From Marinicella pacifica (GTDB lineage Bacteria > Pseudomonadota > Gammaproteobacteria > Xanthomonadales > Marinicellaceae): 64,000 bases of DNA. The notes beneath the pieces are model-generated. The model saw nothing but the letters and a program-made list of their open reading frames with translations. It was not told the DNA's origin and searched no databases. Shown here piece after piece: positions 43,774-52,614 of this stretch. The first letter of the stretch is position 1. Each line of letters opens with the position of its first letter. A program made the translations under genes and the position numbers. The stretch is from positions 124,001-188,000 of the forward strand of contig NZ_BMEO01000004.1 of NCBI RefSeq assembly GCF_014636635.1, in the 5' to 3' direction.

Positions 43774-44595
43774 TTAACCTTTTGAGCGACCGCGTTTTTT
43801 GGCCACGGATTTAACCGTTAATTGTGATGCCGGCGGCTGATAGTGACTGTCCTCAAATAAAATAGACAGTTCTTTATCATTCAGCTCGCGGTATTTTCCC
43901 TGCAGCAGATTCTTGGGCAAAAATACACCACCGTAACGCACCCTTTTGAGGCGATTAACTTGCACACCCTGAGACTCCCATAAACGCCTGACTTCTCTGT
44001 TGCGGCCTTCCATAATGGCCACATAAAACCAATGATTGGCACTGCCCTCCCGATCCTCATCAGCGCGCTGTATATCGCTAAAGTTTGCCAGGCCATCTTC
44101 CAGTTCAACACCGGACAATAAACGCTGAATCATATCATCATCCACCTCACCGAATATCCGACAAGCATATTCACGGTCAATTTGAGAACTTGGGTGAGTC
44201 ATGTGATGGGCAAAATCGCCGTCCGTGGTAAACAGCAACAAACCGGTGGTGTTGATGTCCAAACGACCAATGTTCAGCCATTTCTGGCCTTTGATTTTGG
44301 GCAGACTGTCAAACACCGTAGGCCGACCCAGTTCATCCTGACGGGTGGTGACCAAGCCATCGGGCTTATGGTACATCAGCACCCGGGGCTTGCTGTGTGT
44401 TTCTTCCACCAACCAGACCCGGTTTTTCCAGACGATGCGGTCACCGGCGCTGAGTTTTTGCCCCAACTGAACCGGCGTGTTGTTAATTGACAACTGACCT
44501 AATTTAATGGCCGCCTCGATTTGTCGTCTGGAACCCAAACCGTTGCGGGCCAGCGTTTTTTGAATGCGTTCTTGTGTTTCGGTTTCAAAGTACAT
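43774..44595 (-). CDS. rluB: 23S rRNA pseudouridine synthase B
   Basis: The 273-residue reading starts at ATG 44595, 5 bp past the scpB stop; earlier in-frame ATGs (44616, 44646) would overlap scpB and lack ribosome sites. An S4-like RNA-binding domain comes first (RIQKTLARNGLGSRRQIEAAIKLGQLSINN), then the RsuA/RluB catalytic domain with the Asp in NIGRLDINTTGLLLFTTDGDFAHHMTHPS and GRNREVRRLWESQG. It makes the pseudouridine near position 2605 of 23S rRNA. The basic tail (SVAKKRGRSKG) is usual for RluB. Confidence 0.92.
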   Translation of the reverse strand: MYFETETQERIQKTLARNGLGSRRQIEAAIKLGQLSINNTPVQLGQKLSAGDRIVWKNRVWLVEETHSKPRVLMYHKPDGLVTTRQDELGRPTVFDSLPKIKGQKWLNIGRLDINTTGLLLFTTDGDFAHHMTHPSSQIDREYACRIFGEVDDDMIQRLLSGVELEDGLANFSDIQRADEDREGSANHWFYVAIMEGRNREVRRLWESQGVQVNRLKRVRYGGVFLPKNLLQGKYRELNDKELSILFEDSHYQPPASQLTVKSVAKKRGRSKG

Positions 44596-44599
44596 GGTG

Positions 44600-45166
44600 T
44601 TATTCGGTTTGTTCATTAAAATCCAGTGATTGTTCAAAGGATTCAAAATCCTTAATTTCGGCCAGTGCCGGTAAATCCTGTAAGGACTGTAAATTAAAAT
44701 AATTTAAAAACTCATCGGTGGTTCCAAGCAAAGCCGGTTTACCCGGTGCATCTCGATAACCCACCTCTTCAATCCATTCTTTATCCATCAGGTAGTGAAT
44801 GATTTTACTCGACACCGCGACCCCGCGAACATCTTCAATTTCACCGCGGGTAATGGGCTGACGATAAGCCACCAGCGCCAGCGTTTCCAAAAGTGCACGG
44901 GACAATTTCCGGGGTTTGTTTTGTCTTAAATTATCCAGCCATTCCTGCACCGAAGGTCGTGTCTGCAAACGGTAGCCTTTGCTCAGCTGTTGCAGTTCAA
45001 TACCACGACCAACATAATCTTTTTGTAATTGTTCCAGCGCCCGGTTGATGTCGGCACCACTGACCGGCTGTTCGCCAAATAATTGTTTTAAATGCTGTAC
45101 AGCCAACGGCTCATCAAAAGCCATTAATGCCGCCTCGATGATGTGCTTAATTTGTTGATCGTCCAT
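44600..45166 (-). CDS. scpB: SMC-ScpAB complex winged-helix subunit
   Basis: A 188-residue protein with two winged-helix domains: IIEAALMAFDEPLAVQHLKQLFGEQPVSGADINRALEQLQKDYVGRGIELQQLSKGYRLQTRPS, then LSRALLETLALVAYRQPITRGEIEDVRGVAVSSKIIHYLMDKEWIEEVGYRDAPGKPALLGTT. ScpB binds the kleisin ScpA and helps the Smc ATPase compact and separate chromosomes. It lies 6 bp after scpA. The acidic tail is common in the family. Confidence 0.96.
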   Translation of the reverse strand: MDDQQIKHIIEAALMAFDEPLAVQHLKQLFGEQPVSGADINRALEQLQKDYVGRGIELQQLSKGYRLQTRPSVQEWLDNLRQNKPRKLSRALLETLALVAYRQPITRGEIEDVRGVAVSSKIIHYLMDKEWIEEVGYRDAPGKPALLGTTDEFLNYFNLQSLQDLPALAEIKDFESFEQSLDFNEQTE

Positions 45167-45172
45167 GCTTAC

Positions 45173-45985
45173 TTACTCCGCAGCCAAATTCAAATAAATA
45201 GGACCAAAGGCCTGATTTTGAACCAATTCAAGGACATGAGCCTTGAGCAATTCCAAAATGGCCAAAAAACTCACCAACGCGCCTTGCTTGCCTTCTTCGG
45301 GGGTGAATAATTCATCGAAACGGGTGGTTTGACCTGATTGTAATCGCCGCATAACACTCGCCATGCGGTCTTTAACACTCAACACTTCACGCGATACCGC
45401 ATGCGAAGTTTTCAGTTCAGCCCGTGCCATCACCGCCTGAAAAGCCAGCACCAGTTCACGGATATCGACGGTTTCAATCTGTTCTTGAGCTATCCCCGTT
45501 TCACTGTGAATGAGAACCGGCAAAAAATCACGCGTCTGACGCGGTAATGTGTCGAGGTCTTCAGCGGCTTGTTTAAACCGCTCATATTCCTGTAATCGGC
45601 GAATCAATTCAGCCCTCGGATCAGCCTCTTCGTCTTCATCCATTACCGGTCTTGGCAGTAACATGCGCGACTTTATTTCCGCCAGCATGGCGGCCATTAC
45701 CAGGTATTCAGCGGCCAACTCAAAATTAAGCTGATGCATTAATTCGATGTATTCCACATACTGGCGGGTGATGGAAAAAATCGGAATATTCAGAATATCC
45801 AGATTTTGGCGTTTAATCAAATACAACAACAAATCCAAAGGCCCTTCAAAAGCCTCTAAAATGACCTCCAGCGCATCAGGCGGAATATACAAATCCGTTG
45901 GCATCTCGGTAAAAGGCTGCCCCTCCACCAGTGCAAAAGGCATTTCTGATTGGGTGGCTTGCCGGTTTAATTCAGATTCAGACAA
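45173..45985 (-). CDS. scpA: SMC-ScpAB complex kleisin subunit
   Basis: ScpA bridges the two heads of the Smc dimer. Family blocks: DALEVILEAFEGPLDLLLYLIKRQNLDILNIPIFSITRQYVEYI near the N-terminus, EYLVMAAMLAEIKSRMLLPRP, and a C-terminal winged helix (GKQGALVSFLAILELLKAHVLELVQNQAFGPIYL). The likely start is a TTG at 45983-45985: GGTGAGG lies 6 nt before it and it overlaps the end of yciO by 8 nt, giving 270 residues. ATG at 46003 (inside yciO) or 45943 are alternatives without a ribosome site. Confidence 0.94.
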   Translation of the reverse strand: MSESELNRQATQSEMPFALVEGQPFTEMPTDLYIPPDALEVILEAFEGPLDLLLYLIKRQNLDILNIPIFSITRQYVEYIELMHQLNFELAAEYLVMAAMLAEIKSRMLLPRPVMDEDEEADPRAELIRRLQEYERFKQAAEDLDTLPRQTRDFLPVLIHSETGIAQEQIETVDIRELVLAFQAVMARAELKTSHAVSREVLSVKDRMASVMRRLQSGQTTRFDELFTPEEGKQGALVSFLAILELLKAHVLELVQNQAFGPIYLNLAAE

Positions 45986-46595
45986 AATCAACCTCACCGG
46001 CACCCTGACGCAGAATGTTCACTTCGCCGTCACTTAAATCCACCACCGTGGACGGTTCCTGGGCACAATAGCCTACGTCAATAATCATATCCACCTGGTT
46101 ACCGATTTTGTCCACCACATCATCGATGTCCAATGCATACATGTCCACATTCGGAAATTCAAGCGATGAGGTCATCATCGGCTCGCCCAATTCAGTCAGC
46201 AGCGCCTGTACCACATTGTGATCAGATACCCGCACCCCGATGGTGCGGCGCTTTTGGTGCTGCATTTTTTTTGGTACCCGGCGGGTGGCCGGTAAGATAA
46301 AGGTGTAAGGGCCGGGCGTGTGCTGTTTCATCAGACGAAAAGCCACATTATCAACCAGCACATAATCGGTCATTTGAGAGATACTGTCACACATCATGGT
46401 GTAGTTCTGGTGTTCTTCCACGGCTTTGATGAATGCCACTTTTTTTAGAGCCTGGTGGTTGTCCAGTGACCACCCTATGGCATAACCAGAATCGGTGGGA
46501 TAAACTATCAACCCGCCTTCTTTGACCGCATCAATGGCCATTTTAATTGTCCGTGGTTGTGGATTTTCGGGATGAACCTGATACACTTCAGCCAT
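45978..46595 (-). CDS. yciO: YciO/Sua5/YrdC-family protein
   Basis: A 205-residue protein from ATG 46595 (MAEVYQVHPENPQPRTIKMAIDAVKEGGLIVYPTDSGYAIGWSLDN). It has the threonylcarbamoyl-AMP synthase fold: IVYPTDSGYAIG, KHTPGPYTFILPATRRVPKKM, RTIGVRVSDHNVVQALL and GEPMMTSSLEFPN. These fit the YciO branch, whose exact role differs from or overlaps weakly with TsaC in tRNA t6A synthesis. It is 1 bp after the asparaginase-domain gene and overlaps scpA. Longer in-frame starts would run through the upstream gene. Confidence 0.9.
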   Translation of the reverse strand: MAEVYQVHPENPQPRTIKMAIDAVKEGGLIVYPTDSGYAIGWSLDNHQALKKVAFIKAVEEHQNYTMMCDSISQMTDYVLVDNVAFRLMKQHTPGPYTFILPATRRVPKKMQHQKRRTIGVRVSDHNVVQALLTELGEPMMTSSLEFPNVDMYALDIDDVVDKIGNQVDMIIDVGYCAQEPSTVVDLSDGEVNILRQGAGEVDFV

Positions 46596-46596
46596 T

Positions 46597-47082
46597 TTAA
46601 TGTGCCTCAAAACGGTTGGCAGCACGGTTTTTGACCACCCTGTGCGGATCCCAGATTTGACCATTCATCACCACCCATACACCCTGTGGCTGAGCCTGAA
46701 CCGCCGCCACCGCACAGCCGATATTAAAAATCGCATCGGTGGCATTAAATCGAGCCGGCGTTAAGGCGCCGGTCAAAACAATCGTTTTACCGTCAATGCC
46801 CGACAAATAACGGGCCGTGTCCACCATGGTATCGGTACCATGGGTGATTAAAACGTGCGCTTCATCAGATTTTTTTATCACCTGTTTGATTAAAGCCCGG
46901 TCCTCATCATTCATGTGAATAGAATCTTTTTTCATCAACGGCACCACCTCAAAATCAAAGCCCACATGATAGGTTTGCAATAATTCACCGATGATCGGCT
47001 GACCAATCTGATAATCACTTAAATCATCAAAGTACAGTTTATCAATGGTGCCGCCAGTGGTTATGATCTTCAGGTTTTTCAC
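46597..47082 (-). CDS. Short asparaginase-domain protein
   Basis: A 161-residue protein equal to only the N-terminal asparaginase domain (full enzymes are about 330). It has both catalytic threonine regions: IITTGGTIDK at the N-terminus and ITHGTDTMVDTARYL, plus IVLTGALTPARFNATDAIFNIG. The C-terminal half that completes the active site of type I/II asparaginases is missing, yet the ending (WDPHRVVKNRAANRFEAH) looks natural rather than truncated, and such short forms recur in gammaproteobacteria. Function is uncertain: possibly a different amidase or a binding protein. It is first in the leftward yciO-scpA-scpB-rluB run. Confidence 0.85.
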   Translation of the reverse strand: MKNLKIITTGGTIDKLYFDDLSDYQIGQPIIGELLQTYHVGFDFEVVPLMKKDSIHMNDEDRALIKQVIKKSDEAHVLITHGTDTMVDTARYLSGIDGKTIVLTGALTPARFNATDAIFNIGCAVAAVQAQPQGVWVVMNGQIWDPHRVVKNRAANRFEAH

Positions 47083-47177
47083 TAAAATGGTGTCGCTTAC
47101 TTGCTAAAAACAGCCATTTTAGCGTGCCGATGGCTAACTTCCAACAGAATTTGCCGAGGCCTTGAATTTTAATCGCT

Positions 47178-47205
47178 TTGAGGGCTTAGTGGCATTTGAT
47201 ACAAT
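47178..47205 (+). promoter_or_regulatory. Promoter of the 887-residue protein gene
   Basis: TTGAGG (47178-47183), a 16-bp spacer and TACAAT (47200-47205) preceded by TG at 47197-47198 form an extended -10 promoter about 28 bp before the start codon. Confidence 0.5.
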
Positions 47206-47233
47206 AAATGGCTTCTCATGATTCTGACAGGCC

Positions 47234-49897
47234 ATGGTTTTATTCAGACCTCACATTTTAACGCTTATGTTCTTACTGATGTCTTCCGTGATTGTGTCGG
47301 CCCAATCCGGCAATCAGGGACGCAGTGATTTGAATGCTGAAGATGCCGAAGCCGTGGCGCAACTCATCAAAAGTCAATACGGCATGGGCAAAGCGGTTTA
47401 TTTAACCCGCATCGCCGAACAACTCTCACTGTCCTTTGCCTCTCAAGACCAAATGCATACCCATTGGCAACAGGCTTTGCAGGAAGCCGTTCCGTCACCG
47501 CACAATATGAGTCAAATCAATACCCATGCCCTGATGGCGCAAATATTGATTCGTTATTCCAACGGCATGACTTTGAACCGCTGGCGACAGGTTGATTTGG
47601 GAACCTTTAAGTCATTACCACATTTAAACGAGCGGCTGTCCAACAGTCAGAAATTTTATGTCTGGCTTAATTTAAACCATTATTGGCAGACCATACTAAA
47701 GCGACTGGCAAGTCAGGGTAGTACCGCCTGGTTGGGAATCACTGAACTGCCAAAAGCCAAACACAAAATCCTTAATGCAGAGTCACAACTTCATAAAACC
47801 TTGGATTTTGTTGTTCCCTTAAACGCCAAAATACCCCCTTCGGATCAAGACCATACCCTGGTAGATAAAATCACTGATTTCAGTCACAGATGGTCTAGCT
47901 GGACACCTTTGAGTGCGGTTTTTTTGCGCATGAGTCTCCACCAGAATCGAAAAATATGGCTGGCCTGGGCGTACGACTGGATAGAAGTTTACCAACGCAT
48001 TGAATTAAGTCCGCATTTACTGACGGCCGAAGAACAGCAAGCACTTCAAAAGGCAATCTTAGCATCACAATCATTGTGGTCAAGTCAGCAAGCCATCATT
48101 GAAGCCCGCGATAAAAACCTGTTTCTTTTATTACAGCGTATTTTTGAGCAACTGCCGGCCAAGTTTAAAAATCCTGATCATTTTGATGCGCAGTTAAACA
48201 ATCAGATTCTGGCACTGGCCATTGGCCTGAATGACCCCGACAATTATTTTACCCAGCCGTTGCGAACCCACATCCAGAAAAATCTGGAAGTGTGTCTTAA
48301 TTTAAGCACCCACATACCGCCCAATCCCGAACAGCCCATAGCGGATCATCAGTTTGAAAGCTGTTTACAAGATTTTATTGATTGGGCGCAGATACATGCT
48401 TTTGATACCGGTATGGCCGGTCAGTTAACGGTTCTTGACAGTCCTGTCAGCATGGCCAGGGTGCTGGACATGGCGGATCCCCAAATCATCAATTATCTGC
48501 CTGCCCAGGCAGTTGAAGACCAACGTTGTCTTGATCAGTTTTCATTAAAACCCAACCCCCTGGAATGGTTGCTCGCTGTTGAATCTCTGAACTGGCTGCA
48601 TGACCGCTGGCCGGGCCTGATGGCTGAAAAACCACCGACGCAGGCTGATATTGAATCCATTTTAAAGACCGGCTCAGACCTTTACCAATACCCGGACTGT
48701 TTTCAGCCGGACAGCGTTTTAAGAAGCCAGTTTACCCGACTGGAACAAAAATGGACCACTTTAAAACAGGCCATACGTTTATACATCAAGGAATACCGTG
48801 ACACCCACATGGCCACCGGTAGTGACATAGATTTTTTTCAAAACACCGATCAATTAACGGATGCGGTACCGGATAATCTGGTTATTTCAGCCTGTGACGT
48901 CAACACCGCATGTGGTGCAAACATTAAATTAAAACCGGACAACAAGATTTTACAACTCTTCCCCAACCACCTAAAAATTGCGCAACAGCTAAAGTTGGGT
49001 GATTTGTCCATTTGTTATGACAATGTCAACTGGCAAGAGCGACAATCCCTGCCTACACAACTGAATAACAAAAAAATAGCCAACTATGAAGGCCAGTTGC
49101 AGATCACATTGGTGGGAAAATTCAAAGATCACATTGTTTTTGAGCAAGCGCTGGAAACCAGCCAACGCTATATTTATCTGTTTGCTGAGAACAACCCGAC
49201 GGTTTTGGATATGGACTGTCCGCTGCCGGTCATAGGCCAGCAAATCACCACGTCCTTAGACCGTGGCACATTTGGTTTACTGCCCAATCGACTCACTTTC
49301 CTGGCCGCCCAGAAAGTGGATGTCAACAATATTATTAAACACCACTGGCCGCAATGGCAAAACAGCATCAACGTCAGCCAGGTTCATATTGTGGACCCCA
49401 TGGATTCAGTTAAACCCCTGGTGAATGAAACATTTATCCTGCATGCCAACACCGTGCAACAACAAATCTACCGAAAACTCACCACCAGCAATCCCGCCAG
49501 AATTTACGATTCCGCGCTGTCCAATGCGGTTTTTGAATACCTCACTGAAAATCGCCGTCTAAAGGCCACGGTAGAAACTTTATTTCCAAGCACTTACCAC
49601 AAAAATGCGCCCATCCGCAGCGCGCTGACCGGTGACCAGGCGATATTGAATTTAGCGTTTTTTAAACACGCCTATGAAACGCAACTTAATTTAATGGACA
49701 TGATGACCCGTGGAGACGCACTTATCGAACAACACAAACCGGCCTGGTTCAACCAGCAACGCAGGGCAGATGATGACTTTTTGCAGCCCAGCCTGGTGCA
49801 GTTTGAAAAACGCTTTACAAGACCTGAAATTGTGCGCCCTGAAACCCCAAAAGCGTCAACCGAAGTGGTGCCGACATCTGCTGCTAACGACAATTAG
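47234..49897 (+). CDS. Large secreted protein of unknown function
   Basis: An 887-residue protein with a signal peptide (MVLFRPHILTLMFLLMSSVIVSA|QSG) and no further membrane helix. I recognise no domain. Seen: a long helical N-terminal half rich in Gln, Trp and Leu (about 30-520), several cysteines that could pair outside the cytoplasm (CLNLS...FESCLQDF, DQRCLDQ, YPDCFQPD, ISACDVNTACGAN, LSICYD, MDCPLP), and a beta-richer part around 540-690 (NIKLKPDNKILQLFPNHLKI... YEGQLQITLVGKF... FAENNPTVLDMDCPLPV). It ends in a disordered Pro/Thr/Ala tail. It has its own promoter and ends 14 nt inside the convergent M48 gene. Periplasmic location is predicted. Confidence 0.8.
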   Translation: MVLFRPHILTLMFLLMSSVIVSAQSGNQGRSDLNAEDAEAVAQLIKSQYGMGKAVYLTRIAEQLSLSFASQDQMHTHWQQALQEAVPSPHNMSQINTHALMAQILIRYSNGMTLNRWRQVDLGTFKSLPHLNERLSNSQKFYVWLNLNHYWQTILKRLASQGSTAWLGITELPKAKHKILNAESQLHKTLDFVVPLNAKIPPSDQDHTLVDKITDFSHRWSSWTPLSAVFLRMSLHQNRKIWLAWAYDWIEVYQRIELSPHLLTAEEQQALQKAILASQSLWSSQQAIIEARDKNLFLLLQRIFEQLPAKFKNPDHFDAQLNNQILALAIGLNDPDNYFTQPLRTHIQKNLEVCLNLSTHIPPNPEQPIADHQFESCLQDFIDWAQIHAFDTGMAGQLTVLDSPVSMARVLDMADPQIINYLPAQAVEDQRCLDQFSLKPNPLEWLLAVESLNWLHDRWPGLMAEKPPTQADIESILKTGSDLYQYPDCFQPDSVLRSQFTRLEQKWTTLKQAIRLYIKEYRDTHMATGSDIDFFQNTDQLTDAVPDNLVISACDVNTACGANIKLKPDNKILQLFPNHLKIAQQLKLGDLSICYDNVNWQERQSLPTQLNNKKIANYEGQLQITLVGKFKDHIVFEQALETSQRYIYLFAENNPTVLDMDCPLPVIGQQITTSLDRGTFGLLPNRLTFLAAQKVDVNNIIKHHWPQWQNSINVSQVHIVDPMDSVKPLVNETFILHANTVQQQIYRKLTTSNPARIYDSALSNAVFEYLTENRRLKATVETLFPSTYHKNAPIRSALTGDQAILNLAFFKHAYETQLNLMDMMTRGDALIEQHKPAWFNQQRRADDDFLQPSLVQFEKRFTRPEIVRPETPKASTEVVPTSAANDN

Positions 49898-50684
49898 GCC
49901 GGCGACCGTTTGCAATCGCCTGGCGCTGTAAGTTCTGAGCTTCAGGTAAATATTTTTCTAATGCCAGGATGCGGTTTTCCGGTTCCGGGTGGGTGGATAA
50001 AAACTCCGGTGGCCGTTGGCCTTTAGAAGCCCGATCCATGTTTTTCCATAGCTGAATGCTTTCTTCTGGATTAAAACCGGCTCGTGCCATCAGGTTTAAA
50101 CCGTATTGATCGGCTTCTGATTCATGGGCGCGAGAAAAAGGCAATAAAACACCCACTTGCGCGCCAATGCCCAAACCGGCCATTAAAATTTGCTGTTCGG
50201 TGGTGCCCTCCATATGCTGACGCGCCATGATATCGGCCACCTGTAAACCGGTTTGAGCCGCCACCTGCAGAGATACCCGCTCGGCACCGTGCCGCGCCAA
50301 CACATGGGCAATTTCATGACCGATAACGGCTGCCAACTGAGACGGTGTCTCAGCCACATCCAAAAGACCGGTATGCACGCCAATTTTACCGCCGGGCAGT
50401 GCAAAAGCGTTGGCTGTATCATCGTCGAACACCACTATTTCCCATTGTCGATTGGCCCACTGATCGGGCAGGGCTGCGATTATATGCTCAGCCACACAGG
50501 TGACATAGGCTTGCTTCTGACTGTTTTGACTGATCTTTTTGTCTGATTTTATTTGTTGAAAAGCACTGATCCCCATTTCCTGCATTTGTTCATCACCCAC
50601 TAAAATCAGCTGGTTTCGGCCGGTGGGACTGGTGGCGCAGGCGGCCATTAACAGCACCAAAATTAAACCTGTCATATGCTTCAT
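49884..50684 (-). CDS. M48-family metalloprotease lipoprotein (LoiP/YcaL-like)
   Basis: A 266-residue protein with lipoprotein signal (GLILVLLMAAC|ATSP). The zinc motif HExxH lies in AAVIGHEIAHVLARHGAERVS and the third ligand Glu in RAHESEADQYGLNLMARAGFNPEESIQLWKNM. The mature N-terminus TSPTGRNQLILVGDEQMQEMGISAFQQI is typical of periplasmic Oma1-like M48 proteases, which clean up misfolded outer-membrane proteins. The C-terminus FLSTHPEPENRILALEKYLPEA is also usual. It overlaps the convergent unknown gene by 14 nt. Confidence 0.93.
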   Translation of the reverse strand: MKHMTGLILVLLMAACATSPTGRNQLILVGDEQMQEMGISAFQQIKSDKKISQNSQKQAYVTCVAEHIIAALPDQWANRQWEIVVFDDDTANAFALPGGKIGVHTGLLDVAETPSQLAAVIGHEIAHVLARHGAERVSLQVAAQTGLQVADIMARQHMEGTTEQQILMAGLGIGAQVGVLLPFSRAHESEADQYGLNLMARAGFNPEESIQLWKNMDRASKGQRPPEFLSTHPEPENRILALEKYLPEAQNLQRQAIANGRRPNCR

Positions 50685-50717
50685 AATGATATTCTCCTCT
50701 AAAAAGACTGTACGATA

Positions 50718-51026
50718 TTACAGCAATGCAACCAAACCCAGAACAATACCGGAAACCAGCAGCAGCACATAGATAATTTTAGCCAGCCGGTATTGTTTAA
50801 CCATTCCCGCATCCGTCACATGTTTGCCTCGGTGGTGGAGCCAGGTTATCTCCAGTAATATAACAAAAACAAACATCATGACAAACACGATGCCAAAAAG
50901 CCTCAGCCATTGTGACCACGGCTGACCGGGCACCGCAAAAGCAATGAGTACCGCTAAATTTGACAGTGTAATCAAAATCATTAAAACCACCCGTAACGGG
51001 CTAAAAACCACCGGTGTTTCAGACAT
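50718..51026 (-). CDS. Small three-helix membrane protein, unknown
   Basis: A 102-residue protein with three predicted membrane helices: VVLMILITLSNLAVLIAFAV, LFGIVFVMMFVFVILLEITW and IIYVLLLVSGIVLGLVALL. Between helices 2 and 3 lies a polar loop (LHHRGKHVTDAGMVKQYRLAK). I do not recognise the family. It is 33 bp upstream of the M48 protease gene on the same strand, so the two may be co-transcribed. Confidence 0.65.
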   Translation of the reverse strand: MSETPVVFSPLRVVLMILITLSNLAVLIAFAVPGQPWSQWLRLFGIVFVMMFVFVILLEITWLHHRGKHVTDAGMVKQYRLAKIIYVLLLVSGIVLGLVALL

Positions 51027-51173
51027 GAATATGTTGAACCTTTTTTACTATAAAAGATAATTGTATTCAGCCGCATGGCGCTTGTCCAGTGCATCGATTA
51101 TTCAGTCCAGATACTTTGGGGGTACAATTGAACACGATGGATGACTTATTACACTGTCAAATTCAACAAAATA

Positions 51174-51182
51174 TGCTATATT
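51174..51182 (+). promoter_or_regulatory. Extended -10 element directly before nfeD
   Basis: TGC-TATATT ends 7 nt before the nfeD ATG. Use of it would give a leaderless or nearly leaderless mRNA; no Shine-Dalgarno sequence precedes this ATG. A TACAAT at 51123-51128 is an alternative -10 with a longer leader. Confidence 0.35.
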
Positions 51183-51189
51183 AATTGCT

Positions 51190-52614
51190 ATGAAAAATGG
51201 TGTTTCAAGACTGCGTTGTCAATCGGTTCTGTGGTTAACTGTGATGTTGTCACTGCTACTTATTGGTGCATCGGTGAAAGCACAAAACACGCAAAAAAAC
51301 CCACCAGCCAAGCAAACCGTTATGGTCCTCACCATTGATGGCGCCATTGGTCCCGCGACCCGTGATTATGTGATCAGCGGGATTGAACAGGCAGAACAAA
51401 GTAAGGCGCAACTGGTGATGATTAGAATGGACACACCCGGCGGTTTATCGGCCTCCATGCGGGATATGATTAAAAAAATACTTAACAGTGAAGTGCCCGT
51501 CGCCACCTGGGTCGGCCCCTCAGGTTCTCGCGCCGCCAGCGCCGGTACTTATTTACTGTATGCCTCGCACATTGCCGCGATGGCGCCTGCCACCCATTTA
51601 GGTGCCGCCACACCGGTACCCATTGGCGGCCAAAAACCACCCACACCGGCCGACAAAGCCTATGAAGCGTTAGAAGAAGCCACAGATAACAAGGATAAAC
51701 AAGAACCCACAGAACAGGCCTCCGGTGATAAAGCCCTGGAAGATTCAGTCGCATATATCCGTGCTTTGGCGGATCAAAAGGGTCGAAATGCCGACTGGGC
51801 GGAGCAGGCGGTGCGCCATGCCGCTACCTTAACCGCAGAACAGGCTTTGGCAAAAAATGTGATTGACTATTTGGCCGTTGATGAACAGGATTTAATCGCA
51901 CAAATAAACGGCCAAACCCTGCAACTGGGGCGATCAGAAGTGAATTTAGAGTTAAACAACCCGCGCATGGAAAGCATCGAACCGGGTATAAAAAACAAAA
52001 TACTGGCCACCATCACCAATCCCTCACTGGCTTATATTTTATTGCTCATTGGTATTTATGGTTTAATTTTAGAAGGTTATAACCCCGGCGCACTGGTGCC
52101 CGGTGTCATTGGCGGTATCTGTTTACTGGTGGCCTTATACGCTTTTCAGATTTTGCCGGTTAATTTTGCCGGTTTGGCGCTTATTTTTTTGGGCTTCGCT
52201 TTGATCGCAGTCGAATTTTTTGTGCCCTCCTTTGGCATTTTAGGCATTGGCGGGATTGTTTCTTTAACTTTTGGTTCGGTGATTTTAATGGACACAGAGG
52301 TTCCGGGGTTTGGTATCCCCATCAGTTTAATTGTCAGTATTGCGCTGACCGCCGGGGTGTTGTTCGCCGGCATCATGTATTACCTGGCCGGCTCTTTTAA
52401 AAAACCGGTGGTTTCCGGCAGCGAAAGTCTCGTCGGTCAAACCGGCGAAGTGGTCAGTAACCACAACGAACATGGACTTCGGATCCATTTAGACGGTGAA
52501 AATTGGCGCGCAAAAGCCCTCACCAAACACCATTACGATGTCGGGGATACCGTGCGCGTCGAACGCATCGATGGTTTAACTTTGTATGTGACACATTTGG
52601 AGAATGCTTCATGA
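51190..52614 (+). CDS. NfeD-type membrane-bound serine protease
   Basis: A 474-residue protein with a signal peptide (to about residue 33), a ClpP-like protease domain ([53 protein letters not shown]... [32 protein letters not shown], catalytic Ser in RAASAGTY), several membrane helices (about 275-400) and a C-terminal OB-fold NfeD domain ([30 protein letters not shown]). The family partners with stomatin-like slipins, as here: its stop overlaps the slipin start (ATGA). Role in membrane protein quality control is inferred from archaeal relatives. Confidence 0.94.
   Translation: MKNGVSRLRCQSVLWLTVMLSLLLIGASVKAQNTQKNPPAKQTVMVLTIDGAIGPATRDYVISGIEQAEQSKAQLVMIRMDTPGGLSASMRDMIKKILNSEVPVATWVGPSGSRAASAGTYLLYASHIAAMAPATHLGAATPVPIGGQKPPTPADKAYEALEEATDNKDKQEPTEQASGDKALEDSVAYIRALADQKGRNADWAEQAVRHAATLTAEQALAKNVIDYLAVDEQDLIAQINGQTLQLGRSEVNLELNNPRMESIEPGIKNKILATITNPSLAYILLLIGIYGLILEGYNPGALVPGVIGGICLLVALYAFQILPVNFAGLALIFLGFALIAVEFFVPSFGILGIGGIVSLTFGSVILMDTEVPGFGIPISLIVSIALTAGVLFAGIMYYLAGSFKKPVVSGSESLVGQTGEVVSNHNEHGLRIHLDGENWRAKALTKHHYDVGDTVRVERIDGLTLYVTHLENAS

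Noticed and set aside
46597-47082. Asparaginase pseudogene
   Set aside because: No downstream remnant of the C-terminal domain is present, the end is clean, and short forms of this domain are known in related bacteria.
52503-52610. N-terminal extension of slipin inside nfeD
   Set aside because: The extra 36 residues are Arg/His-rich and precede a natural start (MNELYFW) that overlaps the nfeD stop in the usual ATGA manner.
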